Shown piece by piece: positions 1 to 5,978 of a stretch of 7,020 bases of DNA. The stretch covers positions 26,975 through 33,994 of the forward strand of contig DEHW01000128.1 in the NCBI GenBank assembly GCA_002352135.1, in the 5' to 3' direction. Below the pieces are notes generated by a model, which ran no database searches, was not told where the DNA came from, and worked only from the letters and a program-made list of their open reading frames with translations. Positions within the stretch are counted from its first letter, which is position 1. Each line of letters begins with the position of its first letter. Position numbers and translations under genes: made by a program. Source of the DNA: Lysobacterales bacterium UBA2790. GTDB taxonomy: Bacteria > Pseudomonadota > Gammaproteobacteria > Xanthomonadales > Xanthomonadaceae.

Positions 1-916
1 CCGCCAGCTCGAACGAGATCATCGCCCCGGCGTGACGCTGTTGCCGTTGTGCCAGCGCGTGGCCTGGATGGCTGCTGAGGCCCGGATAGTGCACGAGACT
101 CACGGCCGGGTGACGATCCAATGCCTCGGCGATGGCTTCGGCGTTCTCGCAGTGCGCGCGTAGACGCGGTTCCAAGGTGCGCAGGCCGCGCAAGGTGAGG
201 AAGCTGTCGAATGGACTGCCGGTCAGGCCCAAGGCATTGGCCCACCATTGCAGTTGTTGATGCAGTTCGGCATTGGCTGCAATCACCGCACCGCCGACCA
301 CATCGCTGTGCCCATTGATGTACTTGGTGGTGGAGTGCAGGACCAGATCGGCACCGAGGCCGATTGGGCGCTGCAGCGCCGGCGACAGGAATGTGTTGTC
401 GACCAGTGTCAATGCACCTGCGCGATGTGCGGCGTCGATGACGAAGCGCAGGTCGGTGACGCGCAGCAAGGGGTTGCTGGGCGTTTCGATCCAGACCAGC
501 CGTGGGCTCAGGGCCAACGCGTCGGCCAACTGCCGCGGACAGGTCAGATCGACCACACTCAGTTCGAAGTGGCCCTTCTTGACAAGTGCATTGAACAGCC
601 GCCAGCTGCCACCATAGCAGTCATGCGGCACGACCAATCGGTCGCCCGGCTGCAACAGATTCAGCACCAGGGTGATCGCCGCCATGCCACTGGCGGTCAC
701 CACCGCCCCCGCACCGCCTTCGAGTTCGGCCAGCGCCTCGGCCAACAGATCACGCGTCGGATTGCCGCTGCGCGTGTAGTCGTATTGGCGCTTCTGCTCG
801 AAACCGGCAAAGCTGAAATTGCTCGACAACACAATGGGTGGCACGACGGCACCGAAGGCGCTGTCACGATCAATGCCGGCGCGTGCGGCCAGGGTGGCGG
901 AATGCGGTGTGCTCAT
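1..916 (-). CDS. metB: Cystathionine gamma-synthase (O-succinylhomoserine (thiol)-lyase), C-terminus cut by window edge
   Basis: PLP-dependent enzyme of the Cys/Met metabolism family. It joins an activated homoserine ester with cysteine to give cystathionine; some members use sulfide directly. The visible 305 residues begin MSTPHSATLAARAG and align without gaps to the classic E. coli numbering: Tyr47-Thr-Arg49 (cofactor phosphate contact from the neighbouring subunit), Tyr101 stacking on PLP with Arg106, Asp173 in LVDNTF, and the Schiff-base Lys198 in HSTTKYINGHSD. The family is usually about 380-400 residues, so roughly 80-95 lie beyond position 1. The ATG at 916-914 overlaps the metX stop (TGA, 915-913), so the two are almost certainly translationally coupled and share the upstream SAM riboswitch. 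Cystathionine gamma-lyase or O-succinylhomoserine sulfhydrylase activity cannot be excluded from sequence, but the metX partner favours methionine synthesis. Confidence 0.93.
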   Translation of the reverse strand, partial: MSTPHSATLAARAGIDRDSAFGAVVPPIVLSSNFSFAGFEQKRQYDYTRSGNPTRDLLAEALAELEGGAGAVVTASGMAAITLVLNLLQPGDRLVVPHDCYGGSWRLFNALVKKGHFELSVVDLTCPRQLADALALSPRLVWIETPSNPLLRVTDLRFVIDAAHRAGALTLVDNTFLSPALQRPIGLGADLVLHSTTKYINGHSDVVGGAVIAANAELHQQLQWWANALGLTGSPFDSFLTLRGLRTLEPRLRAHCENAEAIAEALDRHPAVSLVHYPGLSSHPGHALAQRQQRHAGAMISFELA

Positions 917-1968
917 GCGGCAATCTCCGAGCTGAGGGTCTGCAGGGCGCGATGCAGCAGGGCATCCACGCGGTCGATGTCTTTCAGAAAGGCGTCATGG
1001 CCGAAGCGCGATTCAATGCGCTCAACGGTGCAGGGAGCGGACACCTCGGCAGCGCAGGCGGCGATCCACTCGGCGGGTGCCAGCCAGTCCCCTTGCACTG
1101 CCAGAAAATGGCTGGGCACGCGGATCTGTGATGGCACGACCGCATGCAGATCGATCGACTCGGACAGACGCAGGAAAGCCGTCGCGCTCCATTGCGAGAC
1201 ATAGCGTTGTCCACAATGCTGCAGGTAGTCCTCGGCGGCACAGTGCACGCGTCCGGCGCGCACTTCGGCGGGCTGATCGAATCGCTCGGCAAATTCGTCT
1301 GCACTGCGATAGCTCAGCATCGCGAGTTGCCGCGCCAGCGACAGCCCAACCGCATCGGCACACTGGGTCTGTCCAAGCGTGACAACCTGGCGCTGCAAGG
1401 CGCGGAAGGCGCTCGCGAACGGTGTGGCGCGATGCGCAGCGGACAGGCTGACCAGACGCTCAAGACGAAGGCGGTGACGGATCGCGAATTGCTGACCAAC
1501 CATGCCGCCGTATGACGCGCCAACAAATGCGTGCAACCGCACAATGCCCAGACGTTCCAACACATAGGCGATGGCATCGGCCTGATCCGCACTGTCGATG
1601 GGCAGATCGAGTTGTCCATCCGCACCCAGCCAATCGCAGGCCAGCAAGCAGAAGTGCTGAGGGTTCAGGGCACGCTGCGGTCCCATCGCGTCCTGCCACC
1701 AGCCTGGCGCCCCGTCGACACTGTTGGCGCAAACGTGGCGATTCGCCGAAATACCACCGGCCAGCCACAGCGCGGGCAGACTCAGATCACCTGTCCATTC
1801 CACGCGCAGGCAAACCCGGCGCATTCCGGCGTGGCGCAGGTTCAGATCGAATTCGAATTGCTCACGACCCGCAGAAAGACGCGGCGAGGTCGGCGTGATG
1901 GTCCGCGGTGAACAATCCGGCTCCGCGGCGCTATCGGCCGAACGCAAAGAATCACTGGACAGCGACAT
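913..1968 (-). CDS. metX: Homoserine O-acyltransferase (MetX-type alpha/beta hydrolase fold)
   Basis: This enzyme activates the hydroxyl of homoserine with acetyl-CoA or succinyl-CoA, making the substrate for MetB in the first committed step of methionine synthesis. It has 351 residues from the ATG at 1968. An in-frame TTG lies 24 bases upstream (1992), but I chose the ATG because GGGAG (1980-1976) sits 7 bases before it. The alpha/beta-hydrolase landmarks are: nucleophile Ser152 in the elbow GASYGGMVG, Asp294 in QGDWLAP, and His324 in FGHDAFLKD near the C-terminus. The LAGGISANRHV and PGWWQDAMGP motifs near the N-terminal side are typical of the MetX family. The first ~35 residues are Ser/Pro-rich and look unstructured. 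The acyl donor is unresolved: MetX homologues can be acetyl- or succinyltransferases, and related serine acyltransferases exist. The metB partner and proteobacterial context make succinyl-CoA plausible. It lies behind a SAM riboswitch. Confidence 0.9.
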   Translation of the reverse strand: MSLSSDSLRSADSAAEPDCSPRTITPTSPRLSAGREQFEFDLNLRHAGMRRVCLRVEWTGDLSLPALWLAGGISANRHVCANSVDGAPGWWQDAMGPQRALNPQHFCLLACDWLGADGQLDLPIDSADQADAIAYVLERLGIVRLHAFVGASYGGMVGQQFAIRHRLRLERLVSLSAAHRATPFASAFRALQRQVVTLGQTQCADAVGLSLARQLAMLSYRSADEFAERFDQPAEVRAGRVHCAAEDYLQHCGQRYVSQWSATAFLRLSESIDLHAVVPSQIRVPSHFLAVQGDWLAPAEWIAACAAEVSAPCTVERIESRFGHDAFLKDIDRVDALLHRALQTLSSEIAA

Positions 1969-1975
1969 CGCAACA

Positions 1976-1980
1976 CTCCC
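1976..1980 (-). promoter_or_regulatory. Shine-Dalgarno sequence that decides the metX start
   Basis: GGGAG on the minus strand lies 7 bases before the ATG at 1968, favouring this start over the upstream TTG at 1992. The stretch CUUUCGGGAG (1985-1976) containing it is complementary over ten consecutive positions, two of them GU, to CUUCCGGAAG (2067-2058) at the 3' end of the riboswitch. It is therefore a candidate target for ligand-dependent masking. Confidence 0.65.
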
Positions 1981-2046
1981 GAAAGCGAACAAACATCCTC
2001 GCCATCGAGCTGCAGCGGAACACGTTCATGTCGACATCGATGACGT

Positions 2047-2192
2047 CGCATGCGCATCTTCCGGAAGACACAGGTGCATTAACTCTGCACCCGCATCCAC
2101 CGCAGGATTTGGCACCTGCTGGACGTCACACGTCCGCAGGTTGCCTCGGCATCACAGGGCCAGTCCCTCCGCCGATCTCGATGGCAGGTGCA
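2047..2192 (-). ncRNA. SAM-I (S-box) riboswitch in the metX-metB leader
   Basis: Read on the minus strand, the leader carries the S-box signature blocks in order and spacing: AUCGAGAUCGGC, then GGAGGGACUGGCCC (2170-2157, kink-turn and P2 loop), UGAUGCC, GGCAACC (2145-2139), a long P3 hairpin with arms CCUGC-GGACG and CGUCC-A-GCAGG, then GGUGCCAAAUCC (2116-2105), and finally GGAAGAUG (2062-2055), equivalent to the usual 3' AAGAU of P1. P2a is UCGGC with GCCGA. P4 is a long arm from about 2102 to 2060, closed by loop GAGUUAA, with about 16 pairs, several GU wobbles and one U-U mismatch. P1 in this reading is modest: CAUC/GAUG plus interrupted pairs. The RNA binds S-adenosylmethionine and lowers expression of methionine genes in known cases. 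It is about 80 bases upstream of the metX start. A shorter alternative closing helix is described in the findings. The class call is firm; exact ends and the expression platform are inference. Confidence 0.9.
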
Positions 2193-2268
2193 GTCTGCCC
2201 AAGGCATTCTCCATTGTCAATCGCTTCATTCGGATGAAGCGATATATTGAAGACATGATCGCAAGCAA
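2192..2268 (-). promoter_or_regulatory. Probable promoter region for the riboswitch-metX-metB transcript
   Basis: A promoter is expected here because the riboswitch must begin near 2192. Three partial sigma-70-like readings exist. First, TTGCTT (2268-2263) and TATATC (2246-2241) with a 16-base spacer would start transcription near 2234 and keep the whole aptamer. Second, a perfect TTGACA (2220-2215) pairs with a weak CAGACT (2197-2192) at 17 bases, but that start would remove part of P1. Third, GAGAAT (2211-2206) would start just before the aptamer but lacks a good -35. I cannot choose among them; the first fits the RNA best. Confidence 0.35.
2220..2243. promoter_or_regulatory. Perfect 10-bp palindrome with 4-base spacer, possible operator for metX
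   Basis: The arms are ATCGCTTCAT (2220-2229) and ATGAAGCGAT (2234-2243), separated by TCGG, with no mismatch. It lies just upstream of the riboswitch, in the most AT-rich part of the intergenic region. It overlaps a TATATC (minus strand, 2246-2241) at one end and shares one base with a TTGACA (minus strand, 2220-2215) at the other. Such a dyad in front of a methionine operon is what a dimeric repressor or activator site looks like. It does not have the MetJ box repeat (AGACGTCT) nor the MetR TGAA-N5-TTCA form. A transcribed stem-loop at the end of the hflC message is the main alternative. Confidence 0.5.
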
Positions 2269-2280
2269 CCTCTCTGATCG

Positions 2281-2308
2281 CGAGCCGCAGGGGCATTCCC
2301 GCGGCTCG
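2281..2308 (-). terminator. Stem-loop downstream of hflC
   Basis: CGAGCCGC (2281-2288) pairs perfectly with GCGGCTCG (2301-2308). A further GGG/CCC inside extends the stem to about 11 pairs around a 4-base loop, with a 2-base bulge. It begins 10 bases after the hflC stop. There is no run of T on the minus strand after it, so it is not a textbook intrinsic terminator. It may protect the 3' end or act with Rho. Confidence 0.45.
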
Positions 2309-2317
2309 CCAGTGCAG

Positions 2318-3259
2318 TCAGCGCCTGCGCGTCGATTCGACGTAACGGAAGTAGTCCGCATCGCCATCGATCATCAGTGTGGTGTTCTCGCCCAGGCTGC
2401 GATAGCTCTCCAGGGTCCGCATGAAGGCATAGAACTCCGGGTCGGCGCCGTAGCTTTCGCCGTAGATGCGGGTTGCTTCGGCATCGGCCTTGCCTCGAAT
2501 TTCGGCCGCCTGTCGCTCCGCCTCGGAACGGATCGTGCGCAATTCACGTTCCATCTGACCCAGAATCTCCTGACTCTTGCCCTGCCCTTCCGAACGGAAA
2601 CGTTCGGCAATGCTCTGCCGTTCCGAAATCATCCGGCTCTCGACTTGCCGGCGCACGCTGTCGATGTAGTTGATGCGCTTGATGCGCACGTCCACCAGTT
2701 CGATACCCAGTTCCGGCATCTGTTTGGCCGCGGCAGCAAGCATTTCCTGCTCCAGACGTTCGCGACCCTTCTTCGGTTTATCGAGCGCCACATCCGCTGG
2801 CACCGCCGCACCGGGCTCGATGGCCGCATCGTCCACATCCCAATCGCGGGAACGCACGATTTCTTCCAGATGCGTGCCCGACACGATGTCACGCGCCACA
2901 GAATCGATGATGTCATCCAGGCGTGTCCGCGCACCGGCCTCGTCGCGTACCGAGCGCAGGAACTGCAGCGGATCGGCAATCCGCCAACGCGCTGTGGTGT
3001 CGACAATCACAAACTCTCGTCCCAAGGTCGGAATCTGGCTGATGTCGCCATCCCAGGCCAGCAGACGCCGATCAAAGCGCCGTACATCCTGAATGAACGG
3101 GGTCTTGAAGTGCAGACCCGGCTCACTGATCGCCTCGCCCACGGGTTCACCGAATTGCACGACGATGGCCTGCTCGGACTGATCGACCACAAAGATCGCG
3201 TTCCAGCCCAGGAACAGGGCCAACACAAGCAAGAAACCGCCTACGCCTGCCCGCTTCAT
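2318..3259 (-). CDS. hflC: HflC, FtsH protease modulator subunit (band-7/SPFH)
   Basis: HflC pairs with HflK in a large ring- or cage-like inner-membrane complex that binds FtsH and tempers its degradation of membrane substrates. The 313-residue product has an N-terminal signal-anchor helix at about 5-24 and then the band-7 domain (about 25-200), which opens with VVDQSEQAIVVQFGEPV and contains PGLHFKTPF. A charged coiled-coil stretch follows (about 205-265, rich in Glu/Arg/Gln/Ala). The HflC hallmark YGADPEFYAFMRTLESYR (270-287) and a terminal DADYFRYVEST come last. The length is close to the usual 300-335. The ATG at 3259 is preceded by AAGGAGGT (3272-3265), 5 bases away, and overlaps the hflK stop by 4 bases (ATGA). 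The order hflK-hflC is the conserved one, but the next genes downstream are metX-metB rather than purA. Confidence 0.95.
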   Translation of the reverse strand: MKRAGVGGFLLVLALFLGWNAIFVVDQSEQAIVVQFGEPVGEAISEPGLHFKTPFIQDVRRFDRRLLAWDGDISQIPTLGREFVIVDTTARWRIADPLQFLRSVRDEAGARTRLDDIIDSVARDIVSGTHLEEIVRSRDWDVDDAAIEPGAAVPADVALDKPKKGRERLEQEMLAAAAKQMPELGIELVDVRIKRINYIDSVRRQVESRMISERQSIAERFRSEGQGKSQEILGQMERELRTIRSEAERQAAEIRGKADAEATRIYGESYGADPEFYAFMRTLESYRSLGENTTLMIDGDADYFRYVESTRRR

Positions 3260-4278
3260 TTCGCACCTCCTTGATTCGGTTGCGCGTCGCGCAGATTCAG
3301 CAACGGGACCGGTGGCATCTGGCCGTCCTGCGTAACGATCACGCTGCCGACGTTTGGCAATACCGCGCCCAATGCCTCCAGATACATGCGCGTTCGGGTC
3401 ACGTCCGGTGCCGCGCGGTACTCGGCGAGAATCGAACGGAATCGTGCGGTCTCACCCAAGGCGCCATTGACGCGTTCCGTCGCGTAGCCTTCTGCCTCCG
3501 CGATCACCCGACTGGCCTGCCCTTGCGCCAAAGGCAGTTGCTGATTGGCCTGTTTGGTCGCCTCGTTGATCATCCGTTCGCGTTCCTGGCGCGCTTCGTT
3601 GACCTCGTTGAACGCAGGCTGCACGGCGCTCGGCGGCACCACGTCCTGCAACTCGACGGTCACGATATGGATGCCGGTGTCGTAGCGCTCCATCGCAGCC
3701 TGCAACTCGTCACGCACCATGGTCGAAATCTCCACGCGCGCCGTGGTCAGCACTTCGCTGCCCAAGCGGTTTCCCACCGCACGGCGCATCACCGACTCGC
3801 TGATGTCGCGCAGCGTGCGAACTGGCTCGCGCATCGAGTACAGGAACTTGATCGGATCACCGATGCGATACTGCACCACCCATTCGGCGTCGATCATGTT
3901 CAGATCACCCGAGAGCATCAGGGACTCGTCCGGGAACTCTTCGTTGGAGTACTGCGTGCGCTCGTCGCCGCCCACACTGCGAAAGCCGAACTCTTCTTTC
4001 AACACGCGTTCGGTCGCGACGATCTGCACGCGATCAATACCGAACGGCAGCTTGAAATGCAGTCCCGGATCTGAGATGCCCACCACCTCACCAAAGCGTT
4101 TGACCACCGCGCGCTCTTCCGGCTGCACGGTGTAGTAGAGGCTGCTGACACCCCACAGGGCCAGCAGCGCCACCACGCCCAATCCGACCCATGACGTTGG
4201 CAACCGCCCCGCGGGGCCTGAACCGGAAGGCTTACCTCCCCCAAACAGGGCCTCGACGACCTGACGATGATTACTCAT
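3256..4278 (-). CDS. hflK: HflK, FtsH protease modulator subunit (band-7/SPFH)
   Basis: Partner of HflC in the FtsH-associated inner-membrane complex. I chose the ATG at 4278 (340 residues, MSNHRQVVEALFGGG) over a longer in-frame opening at 4386 because AGGAG (4289-4285) sits 6 bases before it and the added N-terminus would be Arg-rich and uncharacteristic. A short Gly/Ser-rich cytoplasmic segment (about 12-25) precedes one membrane helix (about 29-50). The band-7 domain begins YYTVQPEERAVVKRFGEVV and has PGLHFKLPFGIDRV. A helical region carries VVPPSAVQPAFNEVNEAR and RMINEATKQANQQLPLAQGQ, followed by EYRAAPDVTRTRMYLEAL near 286-303, all HflK features. It is shorter than E. coli HflK (419), mainly because the Gly-rich N-terminal tail is reduced. 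No hfq or hflX is adjacent on the upstream side. Confidence 0.93.
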   Translation of the reverse strand: MSNHRQVVEALFGGGKPSGSGPAGRLPTSWVGLGVVALLALWGVSSLYYTVQPEERAVVKRFGEVVGISDPGLHFKLPFGIDRVQIVATERVLKEEFGFRSVGGDERTQYSNEEFPDESLMLSGDLNMIDAEWVVQYRIGDPIKFLYSMREPVRTLRDISESVMRRAVGNRLGSEVLTTARVEISTMVRDELQAAMERYDTGIHIVTVELQDVVPPSAVQPAFNEVNEARQERERMINEATKQANQQLPLAQGQASRVIAEAEGYATERVNGALGETARFRSILAEYRAAPDVTRTRMYLEALGAVLPNVGSVIVTQDGQMPPVPLLNLRDAQPNQGGAK

Positions 4279-4471
4279 AGTGCACTCCTCCCTTCCTCGT
4301 GATCGCACAGCATACGGATGTCGACTTCTCGAATGTCGCCACGACGTGAGTTGAATGCGCTTGTGACGCCGTGCGCTGACTCGCACACCCTTGCGGCTCC
4401 GTAACCCGACGATTGATCGCCTGCCATGGCGACTTGACTACCCTGTTCTCACCCACCGCTGGAGATGCTCC
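4279..4471. other. Divergent intergenic region between hflK and the secreted PPC-protein gene
   Basis: These 193 bases must carry the promoters of both divergent genes. I find no convincing sigma-70 pair on either strand. On the minus strand a TATGCT about 30 bases before the hflK start is the best -10-like hexamer but has no good -35. On the plus strand TTGACT (4434-4439) lies too close to the start codon to serve as a -35. No tRNA, riboswitch or long repeat was seen. Confidence 0.5.
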
Positions 4472-5878
4472 ATGAATCACGACAAGATGCCCCGCTTGCA
4501 CCGCGCCTCCCCGCTGGCATCACTGATCGCCATCGCGTTGTTCAACCCGGTGATGGCCGCCGATATCGAATTTCCGTCCACGCCCTTCGAGCCCAACGCG
4601 CAAGCCACCGTCGAGGCCATCGAACGTGGCCTGCAGAGTAATGATGCCTTCCGCTGGATGTCCGCCGCGCAGCACCTCTCGCTGCTGCTGGATCGTGAAG
4701 GCCCGGCGGCGATCACCTTCCAACGCGTGCTGATTGCGCACCAGGGGCCACTGACCAGCGCACTGGCGGAGGCGTCCAACACCGATGCCGCGCAATCGCT
4801 GACGACCCGTTTGAAGACCCTGGCCGGCGGCCCTGCTACCGCGTTGAAAGGCACTGCCGTGGAGGGTGAATCCGACAGTTTCAGCAGCGAGCTGGACCCG
4901 AGCACCCAGAGCGGATGGCTGAGTCTGCCCACCCGCAGTGACCGCATCTACACGGTGCAGGTGCCGGAGTGCCACGGCGGTGCCTTGGCCATGTTGAGCG
5001 ATGCCAAGGGCGCCGCCGCAGGCGTGGAATCCGTTGACGCCGGGACGTCCGGCTTGTTGACCTTTGCCGGCAAGGACCAGGCTGAAATTCGCCTGCGCCT
5101 CTACCCCTCGGCACAATGCGTCGGTTCACAGACACTGACCTGGTCGGCGTTTCCCACCAGCGGCCTGTTGACTCCGAACACCGCCGCGCAGGCGCATGTG
5201 ATCGAGCCGGACCGAGACTACCGTGTCATCGCCACGCCATCGGCCGGTGTTTGGGTCCGCTTTGCCGACAAGCAGGCGGGCACCTACACATTGGAAACCT
5301 CGAAGTTGCCAGCGGGTGTAGACACCATCCTGTCCGCCTACAGCGCCGACAACCTCAACGAAGCAGCCGCCAGCGACGACGACAGCGCGGGCGAACTGGC
5401 GTCACGTCTGCAGTACGTGTCCTTTGGACGCAACCCGATGCTCTACCAAGCCACCTTGCTGTCCGGCTCCGGTGTGTTCACCCTGCGCGCCAGCCGCGAG
5501 CAAACCCCGACGCTGACGGTCAGTGACGAAGCACAGCCGATGCGCTTCACTGGCGGCGATGTCATCTGGCGCCGACTCGCCGTCAAGGCAGGCACGGCCT
5601 ATCGCATCCGCACCTCGGCATCCGGCGAAGACAGCATCGATACCTTGCTGGCGGTGTATGACGGATCGAGCGCGACCGCCATCGCGGAAAACGATGACAA
5701 CGATGGCGATCTGTATGCCAGCCTCGACTATTTCGCCAGCGAAGACGGCGAGATCATCGTCTCGGTACGTGAACTCAGCGGCGGCGCGGGTGCCTTTGCT
5801 CTGCAGGTCAGCGAACTGGTGGAGAGCGGAGCCTGTCCTCCAGGCAATGTCTGTTTCAAGCAACCGAAGGGCGACTGA
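4472..5878 (+). CDS. Secreted protein with two PPC-like beta domains, function unknown
   Basis: The product has 468 residues. The ATG at 4472 was chosen because GGAG (4461-4464) precedes it by 7 bases and it opens a signal peptide: basic start (MNHDKMPRLHR), hydrophobic core at about 14-28, and a likely cleavage after NPVMA. Residues 31-125 are mostly helical and unrecognised. Two related beta-rich units follow, about 250-340 and 362-447. Each contains the signature of bacterial pre-peptidase C-terminal (PPC) domains: VDTILSAY then SDDD in the first, IDTLLAVYD then ENDDNDGD in the second, each ending in a Gly-rich FTLRAS or FALQVS strand. An earlier weaker unit may span about 125-225. Four cysteines (167, 216, 455, 461) could form disulfides in the periplasm or outside the cell. 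PPC domains usually accompany secreted proteases; here no protease domain or catalytic motif is visible, so a binding or structural role is only a guess. It is divergent from hflK. Confidence 0.85.
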   Translation: MNHDKMPRLHRASPLASLIAIALFNPVMAADIEFPSTPFEPNAQATVEAIERGLQSNDAFRWMSAAQHLSLLLDREGPAAITFQRVLIAHQGPLTSALAEASNTDAAQSLTTRLKTLAGGPATALKGTAVEGESDSFSSELDPSTQSGWLSLPTRSDRIYTVQVPECHGGALAMLSDAKGAAAGVESVDAGTSGLLTFAGKDQAEIRLRLYPSAQCVGSQTLTWSAFPTSGLLTPNTAAQAHVIEPDRDYRVIATPSAGVWVRFADKQAGTYTLETSKLPAGVDTILSAYSADNLNEAAASDDDSAGELASRLQYVSFGRNPMLYQATLLSGSGVFTLRASREQTPTLTVSDEAQPMRFTGGDVIWRRLAVKAGTAYRIRTSASGEDSIDTLLAVYDGSSATAIAENDDNDGDLYASLDYFASEDGEIIVSVRELSGGAGAFALQVSELVESGACPPGNVCFKQPKGD

Positions 5879-5901
5879 TTGACGTCGGGACACCGTACGG
5901 C

Positions 5902-5936
5902 ACGCGTTGGCGAGTTCAATCGACTCGCCAACGCGT
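5902..5936. terminator. Perfect 14-bp stem-loop between convergent genes
   Basis: The arms ACGCGTTGGCGAGT (5902-5915) and ACTCGCCAACGCGT (5923-5936) are exact inverted copies around the loop TCAATCG. The hairpin sits 23 bases after the stop of the plus-strand gene and 42 bases after the stop of the minus-strand kbl. It can therefore serve both convergent transcripts. Neither side has a T-run, so it may work as a Rho-assisted or 3'-end-stabilising element rather than a classic intrinsic terminator. Confidence 0.65.
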
Positions 5937-5978
5937 CGCCCGATGAGGCGGTTGAAAAACGCTTCGCAGAGAGCGCGC

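Noticed and set aside
248..1204. Open frame of 318 codons on the plus strand
   Set aside because: It runs antisense to metB and metX, and its translation is low-complexity and unlike any family I know. The minus-strand frames there have full catalytic motifs.
1969..1992. N-terminal extension of metX from a TTG at 1992
   Set aside because: The ATG at 1968 has GGGAG at a 7-base spacing, while the TTG has no suitable site and would place the Shine-Dalgarno sequence inside the coding region.
1842..2057. 71-codon frame on the minus strand starting in the riboswitch leader, as a possible leader peptide
   Set aside because: It has no ribosome binding site, is Arg-rich without a methionine run, overlaps metX out of frame, and its start lies inside the riboswitch 3' helix.
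2192..2220. TTGACA with CAGACT as the definite metX promoter
   Set aside because: The -35 is perfect, but the -10 matches only 3 of 6 and the implied start near 2185 would cut into riboswitch helix P1. Kept only as one of several possibilities.
1724..3274. Open frame of 516 codons on the plus strand
   Set aside because: It crosses the metX 5' end, the riboswitch leader and all of hflC in antisense. GC-rich codon bias leaves such long shadow frames.
3271..4074. Open frame of 267 codons on the plus strand
   Set aside because: Antisense shadow of hflK, which has strong family motifs and a good ribosome binding site.
4279..4386. Longer hflK start giving 376 residues
   Set aside because: The extra 36 residues are Arg/Ser-rich with no resemblance to HflK, and AGGAG sits correctly before the ATG at 4278.
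4391..4471. Upstream extension of the PPC-protein gene
   Set aside because: It would bury the signal peptide behind 27 residues; the ATG at 4472 has GGAG 7 bases upstream and opens directly into a signal sequence.
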